Assembly: GCA_023435925.1 (NCBI GenBank)
Contig: JAEZLF010000116.1
Coordinates: 1-15,607 of the forward strand
Source: Bacillota bacterium
Lineage (GTDB): Bacteria; Bacillota; Clostridia; Acetivibrionales; DTU013
Reading direction: 5' to 3'
Length of the DNA stretch: 15,607 nucleotides
Shown here: one piece after another, positions 13,898-15,607 of the stretch
How the letters are laid out: every line of letters starts with the position of its first letter
Numbering within the stretch: position 1 is the first letter of the stretch
The notes under the pieces: generated by a model
Database searches by the model: none
Told to the model about the DNA's origin: nothing
Seen by the model: only the letters and a program-made list of their open reading frames with translations
Made by a program: the position numbers and the translations under genes

Positions 13898-15211
13898 TTA
13901 GTTTTCGAACACATTGAAGAGCTGCTCCAGTACCTGTTCGAAAGTGAATCGGGCATCTGTCGGCTGCTGTACAAACCCAAGTATCCGGTCAATCAGTGAA
14001 ATTGCATAATCGATTTTTTCATTGCTGCCTTTTACATAGGCCCCAATATTGATCAGGTCTTCGGCATCTCTGTATATGGCCATTGCCTTCTTCAATTCAC
14101 CTGCCGCTTTTTTATGTTCCGGTGTAATAATATCAGACATGACACGACTGACACTTGCAAGAATATCTATCGCCGGATACTGATTCCTATTGGCCAGTGC
14201 TCTTGACAGGACAATGTGCCCGTCGAGTATGCCTCTGGCAGTATCTGTGACAGGCTCGGTCATATCATCGCCATCCACAAGAACGGTATATAGCCCTGTA
14301 ATCGAACCTTTCTCAGAATTACCCGACCGTTCCAGAAGCTTGGGCATGACACCAAATACAGAAGGTGTATACCCGCGGGAAACAGGAGGTTCTCCTATGG
14401 ATAGCCCAATTTCTCTCTGTGCCATGGCGAACCTTGTCAATGAATCCATTAAAAGCAGTACATCCATTCCCTGGTCTCTGAAATACTCAGCGATGGCTGT
14501 AGCTACGAGAGCCCCCTTCAATCGGACAAGAGCAGGCTGGTCCGATGTTGCAACGACTACCACTGAACGCGAGAGTCCTTCTTCCTGCAAGTCTTTTTCA
14601 ATAAACTCACGAACCTCTCTGCCCCGCTCACCGATAAGAGCGATCACATTCACATCAGCCTTCGTATTTCTGGCGATCATACCCATAATCGTACTCTTGC
14701 CCACTCCACTGCCGGCAAAGATACCGATACGCTGACCCTTCCCGACAGTAAGAAGTCCGTCTATTGCCTTAACACCAAGTGTAAGAGGCTCTGTAATTCT
14801 TTTTCTGTTTAAAGGATGAGGAGGTTTATTGTTGATAGGATAATACTTCTCCGGTCTGAAGGGCTCCCTGTCATCAATTGGGTTACCTAAGCCATCCAGT
14901 ACACGGCCTTTGAGATTTTTTCCAACGCCCACTTTCAAAACAGAGTCGGAGGCATAAACAAGGTTACCGGGACCAACACCGGTCATTTCCCCAAGGGGCA
15001 TCAACAGAACCTTATTGTCATTGAAGCCTACCACCTCTGCATCGATGACACGCTTTCCCCTTGACGCGTGAATCTTGCACAGCTCACCTACATCCACTTC
15101 AGGACCGTCCGATTCTATTGTAAGACCAACAACCTTGGAGACCTTACCGTAATATTGTATGAAATCTGATTTATCAAGAATGTTATGATATTTTTGAAGA
15201 TTTATATGCAC
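13898..15211 (-). CDS. fliI: Flagellum-specific export ATPase FliI
   Basis: FliI is the hexameric ATPase that helps feed substrates into the export gate. The 437-residue protein has Walker A GSGVGKST (167-174), the catalytic Glu within GERGRE (E195), Walker B VLLLMDSLTR (D256) and the ATPase signature SRALANRNQYPAIDILASVS (336-355). The N-terminal beta-barrel domain (about 20-95) and the C-terminal helical domain ending LEQLFNVFEN are complete. The only plausible start is GTG 15211: no other ATG, GTG or TTG follows in frame before the conserved KVSKVVGLTIES. Its ribosome binding site is weak (GAGGA about 10 bases upstream) and lies inside the unusual spacer separating it from fliH. Confidence 0.97.
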   Translation of the reverse strand: MHINLQKYHNILDKSDFIQYYGKVSKVVGLTIESDGPEVDVGELCKIHASRGKRVIDAEVVGFNDNKVLLMPLGEMTGVGPGNLVYASDSVLKVGVGKNLKGRVLDGLGNPIDDREPFRPEKYYPINNKPPHPLNRKRITEPLTLGVKAIDGLLTVGKGQRIGIFAGSGVGKSTIMGMIARNTKADVNVIALIGERGREVREFIEKDLQEEGLSRSVVVVATSDQPALVRLKGALVATAIAEYFRDQGMDVLLLMDSLTRFAMAQREIGLSIGEPPVSRGYTPSVFGVMPKLLERSGNSEKGSITGLYTVLVDGDDMTEPVTDTARGILDGHIVLSRALANRNQYPAIDILASVSRVMSDIITPEHKKAAGELKKAMAIYRDAEDLINIGAYVKGSNEKIDYAISLIDRILGFVQQPTDARFTFEQVLEQLFNVFEN

Positions 15212-15404
15212 CTAACGCGCGTCCTCGCTTTCAGTTTAAGCTAAACGCTTATGCCGGGGCTGGTCGTAAGCTAAGGCTTGCTGCTCGCCTATGCAACCTA
15301 AATGAATCCGGCACAAGCTCACGCAGGCTACACCTGCGCGCCCCGCTTCTCGTGGCGTTTGAACAATGTCAGTGTGACATTGTTCAAATTCGGTTAACGC
15401 TTGA
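15212..15404. other. Structured non-coding spacer between fliH and fliI
   Basis: These 193 bases lie between two genes that are usually adjacent or overlapping. The spacer contains a nearly perfect long hairpin (15358-15388), a G+C-rich hairpin CGCAGG/CCTGCG (15322-15338), a distant inverted repeat GCTTATGCCGG/CCGGCACAAGC (15247-15257 with 15308-15318, one mismatch that is G-U in RNA) and a small hairpin GTTTA/TAAAC (15234-15246). TAACGC occurs near both ends (15213-15218, 15395-15400). A minus-strand 68-codon frame across it starts inside fliH in another frame and has no family resemblance, so I do not call it a gene. A dispersed repeat or miniature mobile element is the best guess. Confidence 0.55.
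15358..15388. repeat. Perfect 14-bp inverted repeat with 3-base loop downstream of fliH
   Basis: Arms TTTGAACAATGTCA (15358-15371) and TGACATTGTTCAAA (15375-15388) are exact reverse complements around GTG. In the direction of transcription it ends the first part of the spacer, 17 bases after the fliH stop. It is followed by CGCCACG rather than a U-run, so it is not a typical terminator. Confidence 0.85.
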
Positions 15405-15607
15405 CTACTTGCCCTCAAGCTCCTCTCTGAAGGCTTCCTCAATTTTTTCCAGCCTGGTATTCACACCTGCATCAACACTGCCCATCTGTGTTTCAATAAT
15501 ACAATCTCCGGGCTTTAGCGTGCTATCTCTTTTAATTTCAAGTTCATCTGCGCCTTCCACCGTTTCGCAGAGCTGATCTATATGTTGATTCAGATAGTCA
15601 TGATCCG
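15405..15607 (-). CDS. fliH: Flagellar assembly protein FliH, C-terminal part (5' end beyond window)
   Basis: FliH binds and regulates the FliI ATPase and anchors it to the export apparatus; its C terminus resembles the V/F-type ATPase delta/E stator subunit. Only 67 codons are inside the window. They read DHDYLNQHIDQLC, then ADELEIKRDSTLKPGDCIIE and TQMGSVDAGVNTRLEKIEEA, ending EELEGK and TAG at 15405-15407. The pattern of Lys-Pro-Gly-Asp followed by IIET and GSVDAG is typical of the FliH C terminus, and its position upstream of fliI agrees. The stop looks natural rather than truncated. Identification rests on this short conserved segment plus context. Confidence 0.88.
   Translation of the reverse strand, partial: DHDYLNQHIDQLCETVEGADELEIKRDSTLKPGDCIIETQMGSVDAGVNTRLEKIEEAFREELEGK

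Noticed and set aside
14190..14735. 181-codon plus-strand frame opposite fliI
   Set aside because: Antisense to the Walker A/B region of FliI; no ribosome binding site or family resemblance.
15236..15442. 68-codon minus-strand frame (MRKPSERSLRASSQA...) across the fliH-fliI spacer
   Set aside because: It starts inside fliH in another frame, spans hairpins, lacks a convincing ribosome binding site and shows no family resemblance.
1..15607. CRISPR array, tRNA, rRNA, transposase or prophage genes
   Set aside because: No regularly spaced repeats, tRNA-like cloverleaf, rRNA sequence or mobile-element protein was seen on either strand.

Overview
The window is the middle of a Gram-positive fla/che operon, with every gene on the minus strand, so transcription runs from right to left. 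Three things point to class Clostridia (Firmicutes): the gene order matches the Bacillus subtilis fla/che operon (fliH-fliI-fliJ-ylxF-fliK-flgD-flgE-swrD-fliL-fliM-fliY-cheY-fliO-fliP-fliQ-fliR-flhB-flhA); the switch protein is FliY (CheC-like plus FliN) rather than plain FliN; and base composition is moderate to A+T-rich, with strong purine-rich ribosome binding sites and frequent GTG and TTG starts. The genus cannot be fixed from the sequence.

Layout in order of transcription. (1) Export ATPase module, 15607-13398: the 3' end of fliH, a 197-base structured non-coding spacer, fliI and fliJ. (2) A membrane coiled-coil protein of the YlxF/MotE type, 13395-12565. (3) Hook assembly, 12514-8180: fliK (hook length), flgD (hook cap, unusually long), a small flagellar operon protein (TIGR02530 type) and flgE (hook). 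(4) Motor and switch, 8076-4631: flbD/swrD, fliL, fliM, fliY, cheY. (5) Membrane export gate, 4553 to 1: fliO, fliP, fliQ, fliR, flhB and the 5' part of flhA, which runs off the left edge.

The genes form one functional set. FliH/FliI/FliJ deliver substrates to the FlhA/FlhB/FliO/P/Q/R gate. FliK and FlhB control the switch from rod/hook to filament export. FlgD and FlgE build the hook. FliM and FliY form the C-ring that binds CheY, and FliY should also dephosphorylate CheY-P. FliL, SwrD and the MotE-like protein probably act on the stators. Junctions are mostly overlaps or gaps of 50 bases or less. The longer spacers are fliH-fliI (about 193 bases), cheY upstream (134), flhA upstream (116), flgE upstream (107) and flbD upstream (103); each contains repeats or dyads described below. 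No canonical rho-independent terminator was found, and both ends of the operon lie outside the window.

I found no previously undescribed gene system. The best second-look items are the structured insert between fliH and fliI, the hairpin-rich flgE leader, a possible internal cheY promoter inside a large dyad, the expanded FlgD, and several start codons set by ribosome binding sites (fliY and fliR from TTG).
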